NCBI RefSeq assembly: GCF_003600895.1
Contig: NZ_QYRP01000002.1
Location: 2,170,001 to 2,234,000 of the forward strand
DNA length: 64,000 bases
Origin: Nocardioides cavernaquae
GTDB lineage: Bacteria > Actinomycetota > Actinomycetes > Propionibacteriales > Nocardioidaceae
Direction: 5' to 3'
Part shown: positions 37,375 through 47,314 of the stretch, one piece after another
Numbering within the stretch: the first letter of the stretch is position 1
Layout: every line of letters begins with the position of its first letter
Program-made: the position numbers and the translations under genes
Notes under the pieces: generated by a model
What the model saw: only the letters and a program-made list of their open reading frames with translations
The model's database searches: none
What the model was told of the DNA's origin: nothing

Positions 37375-38058
37375 GTGACAACGATGGACATCTCGGGAGA
37401 GCGTGAACCGATCCGCGTCCTGGTCGTCGACGACCAGGAGCTGTTTCGTGGCGGGCTGACGATGATCCTCGGCACCGACCCGGGCATCGAGGTGGTCGGC
37501 CAGGCCGGCGACGGCATCGAGGGCACCACCCTTGCGGCGGCCCTTGCGCCGGACGTGGTCCTGCTCGACGTGCGCATGCCCAAGCGCTCGGGCATCGAGG
37601 CCTGCGTGGCGATCAAGGAGACGGTCCCGTCCGCCAAGATCATCATGCTCACCGTCAGCGACGAGGAGGCCGACCTCTACGAGGCGGTCAAGTCCGGAGC
37701 TGCGGGCTACCTGCTCAAGGACTCCTCGATCGACGAGGTCACCCAGGCGGTGCGGGTGGTCGCCGACGGACAGTCGCTGATCTCCCCGTCGATGGCGGTC
37801 AAGCTGATCGACGAGTTCAAGCAGATGTCGCGTCCCGACCGCGACCAGGTCTCGCCGCTGCGGCTGACGGACCGCGAGCTCGAGGTGCTCCGGCTGGTGG
37901 CCACCGGCATGAACAACCGCGAGATCGCGCGGCAGCTCTTCATCAGCGAGAACACCGTCAAGAACCATGTGCGCAACATCCTGGAGAAGCTCCAGCTGCA
38001 CTCGCGCATGGAGGCCGTCATGTATGCCGTCCGCGAGAAGCTGCTCGACATCCCCTGA
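37375..38058 (+). CDS. NarL/LuxR-family response regulator
   Basis: Protein of 227 residues from GTG 37375 (ATG 37384 possible). Receiver domain: IRVLVVDDQELFRGGLTMIL, phospho-acceptor Asp at about residue 65 in DVVLLDVRMPKRSG, IIMLTVSDEEADLYEAVKSG and AAGYLLKDSSIDEV. The C-terminal LuxR helix-turn-helix is LTDRELEVLRLVATGMNNRE followed by IARQLFISENTVKNHVRNIL. No histidine kinase gene is nearby, so it is an orphan; targets unknown. CATGAT ends 6 nt before the GTG, and there is no ribosome binding site. It separates hpf from secA together with the next gene. Confidence 0.92.
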   Translation: MTTMDISGEREPIRVLVVDDQELFRGGLTMILGTDPGIEVVGQAGDGIEGTTLAAALAPDVVLLDVRMPKRSGIEACVAIKETVPSAKIIMLTVSDEEADLYEAVKSGAAGYLLKDSSIDEVTQAVRVVADGQSLISPSMAVKLIDEFKQMSRPDRDQVSPLRLTDRELEVLRLVATGMNNREIARQLFISENTVKNHVRNILEKLQLHSRMEAVMYAVREKLLDIP

Positions 38059-38092
38059 CCGGCGTTCCGACGGAGTTGTCGGTGCTCGGTTC

Positions 38093-38098
38093 TAGGCT
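38093..38098 (+). promoter_or_regulatory. -10 box of the YcaQ-like gene (leaderless)
   Basis: TAGGCT ends 6 nt before the ATG at 38105; no ribosome binding site is visible. Confidence 0.5.
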
Positions 38099-38104
38099 GC
38101 CGAC

Positions 38105-39319
38105 ATGGAGTCGCTGAGCAACGCCCAGGCGCGTCGCATCGCGCTCGCGGCGCAGGGGTTCCTTGACCCGCCGCACGAGCGACCGACGCTGCGCACGTTC
38201 GACCGCACGATCGCGCGCACGGGTGTGCTGCAGATCGACTCGGTCAACGTCCTGCAGCGGGCGCACTACATGCCGCTCTACGCGCGCATGGGCCCCTACG
38301 ACACCGACCTGCTCCGGCGAGCCGCCGAGGAGCGTCCCCGCCGCGTGGTGGAGTACTGGGCGCACGAGGCCGCCTTCATGCCCGTCGACCTGTGGCCGTT
38401 CCTGCAGCACCGCATGGAGCGGGCACACACCCAGGCATGGGGAGGGCCGCGTTCCATCGCGCAGGAGAACCCGGGGCTGGTCAAGGACGTCCTCGACGAC
38501 GTACGCCGCCGCGGCCGGCGGTCGGCGCGGCAGATCGATGCCGACCTCACCGGCGACCGTGATCGCGCGCGCACCCACTGGGGGTGGAACTGGTCAGACG
38601 TGAAGAAGGCGCTCGAGTTCCTCTTCTACGCAGGCGACCTGACCGTCTCGGGGCGCAACGCCCAGTTCGAGCGGCTCTATGACGTCCCGGAGCGGGTGCT
38701 GCCAGCTGACGTCCTCGACACCCCGACACCGTCACCCGCCGAGGCGCAGCGCGAGCTGGTCCGGCGTGCAGCACGAAGCCATGGCGTGGCGAGCGAGCGG
38801 TGCCTGCGTGACTACTACCGGATGGGCGCCGACGAGGCCCGGGTGGCGGTCGCGAGCCTGGTCGAGGCCGGCGAGATCGAGCCGGTCACCGTCGAGGGCT
38901 GGGGCCGCCCGGCGTACGTTCATCGTGATGCGCGCCTGCCGCGCCGGGTCGCCGCGCGCACGCTGTTGAGCCCGTTCGATCCGGTCGTGTGGGAGCGGAC
39001 CCGCACGGAGGCGCTGTTCGGTTTCCGCTATCGGATCGAGATCTACGTGCCGGCGGAGAAGCGCGTCCATGGCTACTACGTGCTGCCTTTCCTCCTCGGT
39101 GACCGGCTCGTCGGGCGGGTGGACCTCAAGGCCGACCGCGGCAACCGGCGACTGCTCGTTCTGGGCTCCTACGCGGAGCCCGATGCACCTGCCGACACCG
39201 CCACGGAGCTCGCGCATGAGCTGCGGAGACTGGCGGGCTGGCTCGACCTCGACGATGTTGTCGTCTCGCCCCGCGGTGACCTCGCCACCGCCCTGAACGA
39301 GGGTTTGCTCCGCGGGTAG
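38105..39319 (+). CDS. YcaQ/AlkX-type DNA glycosylase (HTH_42 winged-helix family)
   Basis: Protein of 404 residues of the winged helix DNA-binding domain family (DUF1006/HTH_42). The catalytic-region motif GVLQIDSVNVLQRAHYMPLY near residues 40-60 has QxD, the form seen in E. coli YcaQ (AlkX), rather than the QxQ of AlkZ. YcaQ removes bulky alkyl adducts and unhooks DNA interstrand crosslinks. Other family signs are EYWAHEAAFMPVDLWPFLQH, GWNWSDVKKALEFLFYAGDL and LLSPFDPVVWERTRTEALFG. It sits alone between a response regulator and secA, with no other repair gene nearby. Substrate range is inferred from family knowledge. Confidence 0.85.
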   Translation: MESLSNAQARRIALAAQGFLDPPHERPTLRTFDRTIARTGVLQIDSVNVLQRAHYMPLYARMGPYDTDLLRRAAEERPRRVVEYWAHEAAFMPVDLWPFLQHRMERAHTQAWGGPRSIAQENPGLVKDVLDDVRRRGRRSARQIDADLTGDRDRARTHWGWNWSDVKKALEFLFYAGDLTVSGRNAQFERLYDVPERVLPADVLDTPTPSPAEAQRELVRRAARSHGVASERCLRDYYRMGADEARVAVASLVEAGEIEPVTVEGWGRPAYVHRDARLPRRVAARTLLSPFDPVVWERTRTEALFGFRYRIEIYVPAEKRVHGYYVLPFLLGDRLVGRVDLKADRGNRRLLVLGSYAEPDAPADTATELAHELRRLAGWLDLDDVVVSPRGDLATALNEGLLRG

Positions 39320-39375
39320 CATGACCGGCGGCCCGTTCGAATGAATCGGGCCCGACTACTTCCAGGAGATCCGCA

Positions 39376-42192
<2,817 letters not shown>

Positions 42193-42194
42193 CC

Positions 42195-42716
42195 TCAGCC
42201 GAACTCGAGGGCGGTGCACTGCCATCGGCCGCTGATCACTTCGAGCCGGGCCGCGATCGCGCGGTGACGGGCGCCGTGCTGGACGGTGAGCGCCACCTCG
42301 GCGACCCCCGCGCCGACGAAGCACGCCCGCACCTGGCGCACCTGCGGGCGGACCGCCGGACGACGGGGACCGTGCCCGCCGGCCTGACGCAGGGTGGCCT
42401 GGGCGACCACGCGCGCGCGGTAGGCCAGCTCACGGTGGATCGACGGCGTGGTCCAGCGGACGAGCTGGGTCACCGGTCGATCACCCAGGACGACCTCGAG
42501 GCAGGCCTGGCCGAAGGTCAGGGCCCACTGCTGCAGCTCGCTCCGGACGGCGGGGGAGACGACGACCGTGTCGGCGCCCCGGAGCGCGGACGTCTCGGGG
42601 GTCATCGGTCGCGGTGCCGGCGAGGGCTCCGCGCCGAGGTCGAGTGCCAGCGAACCCTGGACCGCGCGCAGCGGCACGGGTGCCGGTGTCCAACGGACCT
42701 CCGCGACGGCGCTCAT
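42195..42716 (-). CDS. Rv3235 family protein
   Basis: Protein of 173 residues. It fits the actinobacterial Rv3235 family: a variable Pro/Ala-rich N-terminus (PSPAPRPMTPETS) then a conserved C-terminal half with ELQQWALTFGQACLEVVLGD, RPVTQLVRWTTPSIHRELAY and the Trp-Gln end ISGRWQCTALEFG. Function unknown. Its ATG overlaps the stop of the LysM gene, with which it forms an operon on the minus strand, convergent with secA. The same family lies near secA in mycobacteria, supporting the assignment. Confidence 0.85.
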   Translation of the reverse strand: MSAVAEVRWTPAPVPLRAVQGSLALDLGAEPSPAPRPMTPETSALRGADTVVVSPAVRSELQQWALTFGQACLEVVLGDRPVTQLVRWTTPSIHRELAYRARVVAQATLRQAGGHGPRRPAVRPQVRQVRACFVGAGVAEVALTVQHGARHRAIAARLEVISGRWQCTALEFG

Positions 42717-43297
42717 CGACCCGCCTCCGGCATCGTGAGTCGCTGACCGGGGAGGATCAGATCAGGGTCGGTGCCGACCGTGTCGCGGTTGGCGGCCCAG
42801 ATCGCGCGCCACTGGCGGTCGACGTCGGCCGCCGTGGCGTCGGGGGACAGGCTGACCTCGGCGAGGTGCCACAGGCAGTCGCCCTCGCGGACGTCCACGG
42901 CACGAGCAGTCGGGGAGGCCCCTGTCGTGGACGCCACGGGTGTGGGCGGCATCCCGGCCTGGCCGGTGTCCGCGTTGGCGGGCGCCACGCTCGCGGCGAG
43001 CGCCACTCCGCAGGCGGTCATGAGGACCCGCCTGACCGCGCGTGGGCAACCGGGCAGCGTCCTCATCCGGGCGCCGCGTGCCGCGTCGTACGCCGTGAGG
43101 GAGGTGATGAGCCAGAGCCAGGCGGTGCACGCGGCCAGCGCGACGGACGCGGCGCGCGTCAGGGCGCCGTCGAAGTCCGGCGGCGCGGCGCCGAGGTCCC
43201 GGCCGAGCAGGGCCAGCAGAAGTGCGGAAACGGCGGTGACCGCCGACCAGACGAGGAGGCACCGGAGGACAGGTGCACGCCGAAGATCCCGAGACAT
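42713..43297 (-). CDS. LysM-domain membrane protein
   Basis: About 194 residues from ATG 43297 (an ATG at 43306 is possible). Two hydrophobic segments (LRCLLVWSAVTAVSALLLAL; AASVALAACTAWLWLITSL) are followed by a third (RVLMTACGVALAASVAPA) and a C-terminal LysM domain: VREGDCLWHLAEVSLSPDAT, AIWAANRDTVGTDPDLILPG, QRLTMPEAG. LysM binds N-acetylglucosamine in peptidoglycan. The gene is translationally coupled to the Rv3235-like gene (ATGA). Role in the wall unknown. TTTGCG direct repeats lie 12-33 nt upstream of the start. Confidence 0.85.
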   Translation of the reverse strand: MSRDLRRAPVLRCLLVWSAVTAVSALLLALLGRDLGAAPPDFDGALTRAASVALAACTAWLWLITSLTAYDAARGARMRTLPGCPRAVRRVLMTACGVALAASVAPANADTGQAGMPPTPVASTTGASPTARAVDVREGDCLWHLAEVSLSPDATAADVDRQWRAIWAANRDTVGTDPDLILPGQRLTMPEAGR

Positions 43298-43308
43298 CGA
43301 CCCCAACC

Positions 43309-43330
43309 TTTGCGTTTGCGTGTGTTTGCA
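43309..43330. repeat. TTTGCG direct repeats upstream of the LysM gene
   Basis: TTTGCG (43309-43314), TTTGCG (43315-43320) and TTTGCA (43325-43330) in a locally less GC-rich region between divergent genes starting at 43297 and 43423. Direct repeats of this kind can be sites for MerR/BldC-type regulators; no regulator is assigned. Confidence 0.45.
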
Positions 43331-43422
43331 TCACTACACGTCTATTCGACGACGATGTCAACGCCTTCTCCACAGGTTCATTCGTAGACTCCGGGGAATC
43401 ACTTCTCGGGAAGGTGCGCAGC

Positions 43423-43959
43423 GTGGACGAACCGTGGGAGGCGCGACTCTTCGCGTTCCTCGATGACCTCGAGCAGCAGGCGGGGGCGACCTTCGCCGCT
43501 GAGCGCGACCAGGAGGTCGCCGAGCGGGCGCGCGCGGAGTACGCACGGGTGGTGCTGGCGGCCCGGCTGATGGCCAGTGTCGAGCGCGACGTGACGCTCA
43601 CCGTCGACGGCGTGGGGCCGGTGTCGGGCCGGCTGCGCCGCGTGGCGGACGGCTGGTGCCTGGTCGTCGCGTCGACCGGTAGCTGGATCGTCCGCCTGGA
43701 CGCCGTCGCCCTCGTGCGTGGCGGCGCAGCCACAGCGGTGCCTCCAGAGGCATGGCCGGCCACCGCCCGGCTCGGACTCGGCTCCGCGCTGCGGCGGCTG
43801 ACTGGCGAGCGCTGCCAGATCCACCCCCGGAGGGGAACCCCTTATGAGGCGCGTCTGGGCCGCGTGGGTGCTGACTTCGTCGAGGCCGTTGTGGGCGCCG
43901 ATCCCGCGCCGGTGCTCATCGCATTCAGCGGCCTGGCCGCGGTGCAGCAGCGGGGCTGA
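43423..43959 (+). CDS. Conserved hypothetical protein, soluble
   Basis: Protein of 178 residues from GTG 43423, preceded by GGGAAGG and by TAGACT at 43385-43390; a longer frame to 43273 covers the promoter region and is not used. Sequence: a charged helix (LFAFLDDLEQQAGATFAAER; DQEVAERARAEYARVVLAAR) followed by a beta-rich half (DVTLTVDGVGPVSGRLRRVA; GWCLVVASTGSWIVRLDAVA). No catalytic motif, signal peptide or membrane segment. The pattern suggests a small coiled-coil plus barrel protein, but I do not recognise the family. It lies between the LysM and tatB genes. Confidence 0.7.
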   Translation: MDEPWEARLFAFLDDLEQQAGATFAAERDQEVAERARAEYARVVLAARLMASVERDVTLTVDGVGPVSGRLRRVADGWCLVVASTGSWIVRLDAVALVRGGAATAVPPEAWPATARLGLGSALRRLTGERCQIHPRRGTPYEARLGRVGADFVEAVVGADPAPVLIAFSGLAAVQQRG

Positions 43960-43992
43960 TCAGGCTCTGTCGCGGCGCACAGGCGTCCCGGA

Positions 43993-44319
43993 CTACGTCG
44001 CGTCGGCGTCGTACGGCGGGAGCTCGCCCTCGGCCAGCGGACGCAGCCCCTCGCGGACTGGTTCATCGTCGGCCAGCGCCATCGCGTCGGTGATGTGCTT
44101 GCGGACCAGGTTGCGTGGGTCGAGGTCGCGCAGCTCGAGGTCGGAGTACTCCGGGCCGAGCTCGCGGCGCAGCTCGTCGCGCGCGACGTCGGCATAGCCC
44201 TTCATGCGACGCACGAAGCGTCCGGCCTGCGCCGCGAACTCGGGCAGCCGCTCCGGTCCGAGCACGAGGACTGCAACAAGGGCGATGATCGCCAGCTCGC
44301 CGAGCCCGATGTCGAACAT
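43993..44319 (-). CDS. tatB: Sec-independent translocase subunit TatB
   Basis: Protein of 108 residues. One N-terminal membrane segment (LGELAIIALVAVLVLGPERL) with the conserved Glu and the LGPERLP hinge is followed by an amphipathic helix (FVRRMKGYADVARDELRREL) and an acidic, disordered tail, as expected for TatB. TatB forms the receptor with TatC that recognises twin-arginine signals of folded export substrates. It starts 3 nt after the mrp stop and so is probably co-transcribed with it. TatA and TatC are elsewhere. Confidence 0.93.
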   Translation of the reverse strand: MFDIGLGELAIIALVAVLVLGPERLPEFAAQAGRFVRRMKGYADVARDELRRELGPEYSDLELRDLDPRNLVRKHITDAMALADDEPVREGLRPLAEGELPPYDADAT

Positions 44320-44322
44320 GCG

Positions 44323-45468
44323 TCAGAACTTGCTCGACGGAGTGAGGCCGAGCTGCAGGCCGGCAAGTCCGCGTCCGCGCCCGGAGAGGTCGTCGGCGAT
44401 CTTCGTGATCGCCACGGCGGCGGCTGAGGTCGGGTCGGAGTCGACGATCGGCTTGCCGGAGTCGCCGCCCTCGCGCAGCGACGGGTCGAGCGGGATCTGT
44501 CCGAGCAGGCGGACGTTGTAGCCGAACCGCTGCGAAAGGGTCTCCGCCACGCGCTCGCCACCGCCCGAGCCGAAGACCTCGATGCGCTCGCCGGACGGAA
44601 GCTCCATCCAGGACATGTTCTCGACGACGCCGATGACGCGCTGGTGCATCATCGAAGCCATGGTGCCGGCGCGCTCGGCCACCTCGGCGGCGGCCTCCTG
44701 CGGCGTGGTGACGACGATGACCTCGGCGTTGGGCAGGTGCTGGCCCAGCGAGATGGCGATGTCGCCGGTGCCCGGGGGAAGATCGAGGAGGAGCGCGTCG
44801 AGGTCGCCCCAGTAGACGTCTGCGAGCATCTGCACGAGGGCACGGTCGAGCATCGGTCCGCGCCAGGCGACGACCTGGTCACGCTTGGGCTTGAGCATGC
44901 CGATCGAGATGACGGAGACGCCCGAGGCGGTCGGCACCGGCATGATCAGGTCCTCGACCTGGGTCGGTCGGGTGTCCGCGATGCCGAGCATGGCCGGGAT
45001 CGAGTGGCCGTAGATGTCGGCGTCGACGATGCCGACCTTGAGGCCCTGCTTGGCGAGCGCCAGGGCGAGGTTCACCGTGAGGGACGACTTGCCGACGCCG
45101 CCCTTGCCGGACGCGATCGCATAGACCTTGGTCAGCGAGCCGGGCTTGGCGAACGGGATCTCGCGCTGCGCCTGACCGTTGCGGAGCACCTCCTGCAGAC
45201 CGGCACGCTGCTCGGCCGTCATCACGCCGAGGTCGAGGCTGACTCCGGTCACGCCGGGGACCTTCGAGACCGCAGCGGTGACGTCGCGGGTGATCGTGTC
45301 CTTGAGCGGGCACCCGGCCACCGTCAGCAGCACGACGACGGCGACGTGGCCGTCCTCGCCGATGACGACCGAGTCGACCATGTTCAGGTCGGTGATGGGG
45401 CGCTTGATCTCCGGGTCGTTGACCGTGGCCAGTGCCGCGTTGACCTGCTCGAGAGTGGGGGTGCTCAT
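44323..45468 (-). CDS. mrp: Mrp/ApbC-family iron-sulfur carrier ATPase
   Basis: Protein of 381 residues. An N-terminal DUF59/MIP18 domain (VNAALATVNDPEIKRPITDL; TVAGCPLKDTITRDV) precedes a ParA-like P-loop ATPase: deviant Walker A IASGKGGVGKSSLTVNLA, KVGIVDADIYGHSIPAMLG, LLLDLPPGTGDIAISLGQHL. Mrp/NBP35 proteins carry [4Fe-4S] clusters between scaffold and targets. The CxxC that binds the bridging cluster in other Mrp proteins, usually after the ENMS motif, is replaced here by WMELPSGERIEVFGSGG. TAGGCT on the minus strand ends 8 nt before the ATG, suggesting a leaderless mRNA. tatB follows directly. Confidence 0.92.
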   Translation of the reverse strand: MSTPTLEQVNAALATVNDPEIKRPITDLNMVDSVVIGEDGHVAVVVLLTVAGCPLKDTITRDVTAAVSKVPGVTGVSLDLGVMTAEQRAGLQEVLRNGQAQREIPFAKPGSLTKVYAIASGKGGVGKSSLTVNLALALAKQGLKVGIVDADIYGHSIPAMLGIADTRPTQVEDLIMPVPTASGVSVISIGMLKPKRDQVVAWRGPMLDRALVQMLADVYWGDLDALLLDLPPGTGDIAISLGQHLPNAEVIVVTTPQEAAAEVAERAGTMASMMHQRVIGVVENMSWMELPSGERIEVFGSGGGERVAETLSQRFGYNVRLLGQIPLDPSLREGGDSGKPIVDSDPTSAAAVAITKIADDLSGRGRGLAGLQLGLTPSSKF

Positions 45469-45523
45469 GATGCCTCAGCCTACGTGGTCGGGACACGTGG
45501 TCGCCCACAGGTCCGGTCCGGGA

Positions 45524-46054
45524 TCAGCGGGTGGAGGCGTGATCCTCGTCGCCCGAGCCGTCCGGGTCGGGCGTGAGGTCCTCGCGCAGCGAGCGGAGCT
45601 CCGAGCGCAGGAAGTCGCGGGTCGCGACCTCGCCGACGGACATGCGGAGCGAGGCGACCTCGCGGGCGAGGAACTCCATGTCCGCGTGGGCCCGGGCGTT
45701 GGCCTGACGGTCCTGCTCGGCGATCACCTTGTCGCGCTGCTCCTGACGGTTCTGCGCAAGCAGGATCAGCGGCGCGGCGTACGACGCCTGGAGGCTGAGC
45801 ATCAGGGTGAGGAAGATGAACGGGAACTCGTCGAACCGCAGGCTCGCCGGCGCGAGGGCGTTCCACGCGACCCAGGCGGCCACGAAGAGCGTCATCCACA
45901 TCAGGAACCGGGCGGTGCCCATGAAGCGGGCGAACTGCTCGGCGAAGATGCCGAACACCTCGGGGTTGTAGGCGGGGCGCGGCAGCGAGCGCCGCTGGTC
46001 GCGGGGCTGGTCCAGGCGTGCCTTGCGGGAGGACGGCCTGCGGAGGTCGCTCAC
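45524..46054 (-). CDS. DUF1003 family membrane protein
   Basis: Protein of 176 residues. After a basic N-terminus the DUF1003 core is visible: FAEQFARFMGTARFLMWMTL, FVAAWVAWNALAPASLRFDE, FPFIFLTLMLSLQASYAAPL, LILLAQNRQEQRDKVIAEQD with two membrane helices and the conserved NRQ motif. The C-terminal part is a charged coiled-coil-like helix (ADMEFLAREVASLRMSVGEV). Function unknown. Its GTG overlaps the stop of the MgtE-N/CBS gene by 4 bases, so the two are coupled; a shared role in ion homeostasis is a guess. Confidence 0.9.
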   Translation of the reverse strand: MSDLRRPSSRKARLDQPRDQRRSLPRPAYNPEVFGIFAEQFARFMGTARFLMWMTLFVAAWVAWNALAPASLRFDEFPFIFLTLMLSLQASYAAPLILLAQNRQEQRDKVIAEQDRQANARAHADMEFLAREVASLRMSVGEVATRDFLRSELRSLREDLTPDPDGSGDEDHASTR

Positions 46055-47295
46055 GGCCGCACCGCCTGGTCACGCCAGCCGCTGGGCAGCATGTGGTCGA
46101 GCAGGTCGTCCACGCTGACGGCACCGAGCAGCCGGTGCTCCTCGTCGACGACCGGCGCAGCCACGAGGTTGTACGTCGCGAGGTGGGCTGCGACTTCCTG
46201 GATCGACATCTCGGGGCGCAGAGGCGACAACGAGTCATCGAGCGCCGCGGCCACCAGCGTGGACGGGGGCTCCCGCAGCAGGCGCTGGATGTGGGCGACG
46301 CCGAGCAGCCGGCCCGTCGGCGGCTCAAGAGGAGCGCGGCACACGTAGACCAGTGCGGCGAGGGCGGGGGTCAGGTCGGGGTTGCGGACGTGGGCCAGCG
46401 CGTCGGCGATCGTGGCGTCGGGTCCGAGGATCACGGGCTCGACGGTCATCATGCCGCCGGCCGTCTCCTCGGCGTAGGACATGAGGCGCTTGACGTCCTC
46501 GGCCTCGTCCGGCTCCATCAGCTCGAGCAGCGTGGCCGCGGTCTCGGGGGAGAGGTCTGCGATCAGGTCGGCAGCGTCATCGGGTGACATCTCCTCGAGG
46601 ACATCTGCCGCTCGCTCGGAGTCGAGGTGCTCGAGGATCTCGACCTGGTCCTCCTCGGGAAGCTCCTCGAGGACGTCAGCCAGGCGCTCGTCGTTCATGG
46701 CCGCGACAACCGCGCTCCGGCGCTCGCGGGGCAGGTCGTGGATCGCGTTGGCGGCGTCGGCAGGGCGCATCTCGGCGAGGGAGGCGATCAGGTGCTCCGC
46801 GCCCTGGGCCGCCTGGCCCTGGGTCAGGCCGAGCACGTCGCTCCACTCGATGATGTGGCTCTGGCCACGCCGGCGAAGGCCCTTGCCCGGCTCCTGGATG
46901 GCAACCCGCGAGAGCACCCAGTCGCGGGTGCGGGCCTGCTCCATCGCGACGTCGTAGACGGTGCCGGCAACCGCGCTCGCGCGGGCGGTGACGGCGCGGT
47001 CGAGCATCTCGCCCATGACCAGGGTCTCGGTGGCCCGCTGCTCGAAGCGGCGCATGTTGACCAGGCCGGTCGTGTGCACCTGGCCGCTGTCGATGCTGAT
47101 CACGCGGGTCATCGGCACGAAGACCCGGCGGCGGCCCAGGACCTCGACGACGAGCCCGAGCACGCGGGGCTGACGTCCGTCGGTGCGGAGTGTCACGACG
47201 ACGTCGCGCACCTTGCCCACCTGGTCGCCCCGGGGGTCGAAAATCGGCATCCCGACGAGGCGGGCGACGAAGACGCGGGAGGGGGAGGTGCTCAC
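46051..47295 (-). CDS. Soluble PRC-barrel / MgtE-N / CBS protein
   Basis: About 414 residues from GTG 47295. Domain order: PRC-barrel-like N-terminus (VFVARLVGMPIFDPRGDQVG; VFVPMTRVISIDSG), MgtE N-terminal helical repeats (LASLAEMRPADAANAIHDLP; RLADVLEELPEEDQVEILEH; ADVLEEMSPDDAADLIADLS), then a pair of CBS domains (MMTVEPVILGPDATIADALA; VAAPVVDEEHRLLGAVSVDD). The MgtE membrane channel is absent, so this is a sensor-like cytosolic protein and not a magnesium transporter itself. Coupled to the DUF1003 membrane protein. TACGGT on the minus strand lies 8 nt before this start; a TTG at 47304 is an alternative. Confidence 0.87.
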   Translation of the reverse strand: MSTSPSRVFVARLVGMPIFDPRGDQVGKVRDVVVTLRTDGRQPRVLGLVVEVLGRRRVFVPMTRVISIDSGQVHTTGLVNMRRFEQRATETLVMGEMLDRAVTARASAVAGTVYDVAMEQARTRDWVLSRVAIQEPGKGLRRRGQSHIIEWSDVLGLTQGQAAQGAEHLIASLAEMRPADAANAIHDLPRERRSAVVAAMNDERLADVLEELPEEDQVEILEHLDSERAADVLEEMSPDDAADLIADLSPETAATLLELMEPDEAEDVKRLMSYAEETAGGMMTVEPVILGPDATIADALAHVRNPDLTPALAALVYVCRAPLEPPTGRLLGVAHIQRLLREPPSTLVAAALDDSLSPLRPEMSIQEVAAHLATYNLVAAPVVDEEHRLLGAVSVDDLLDHMLPSGWRDQAVRP

Positions 47296-47314
47296 GTCAG
47301 CCAACCGTAGCGGT

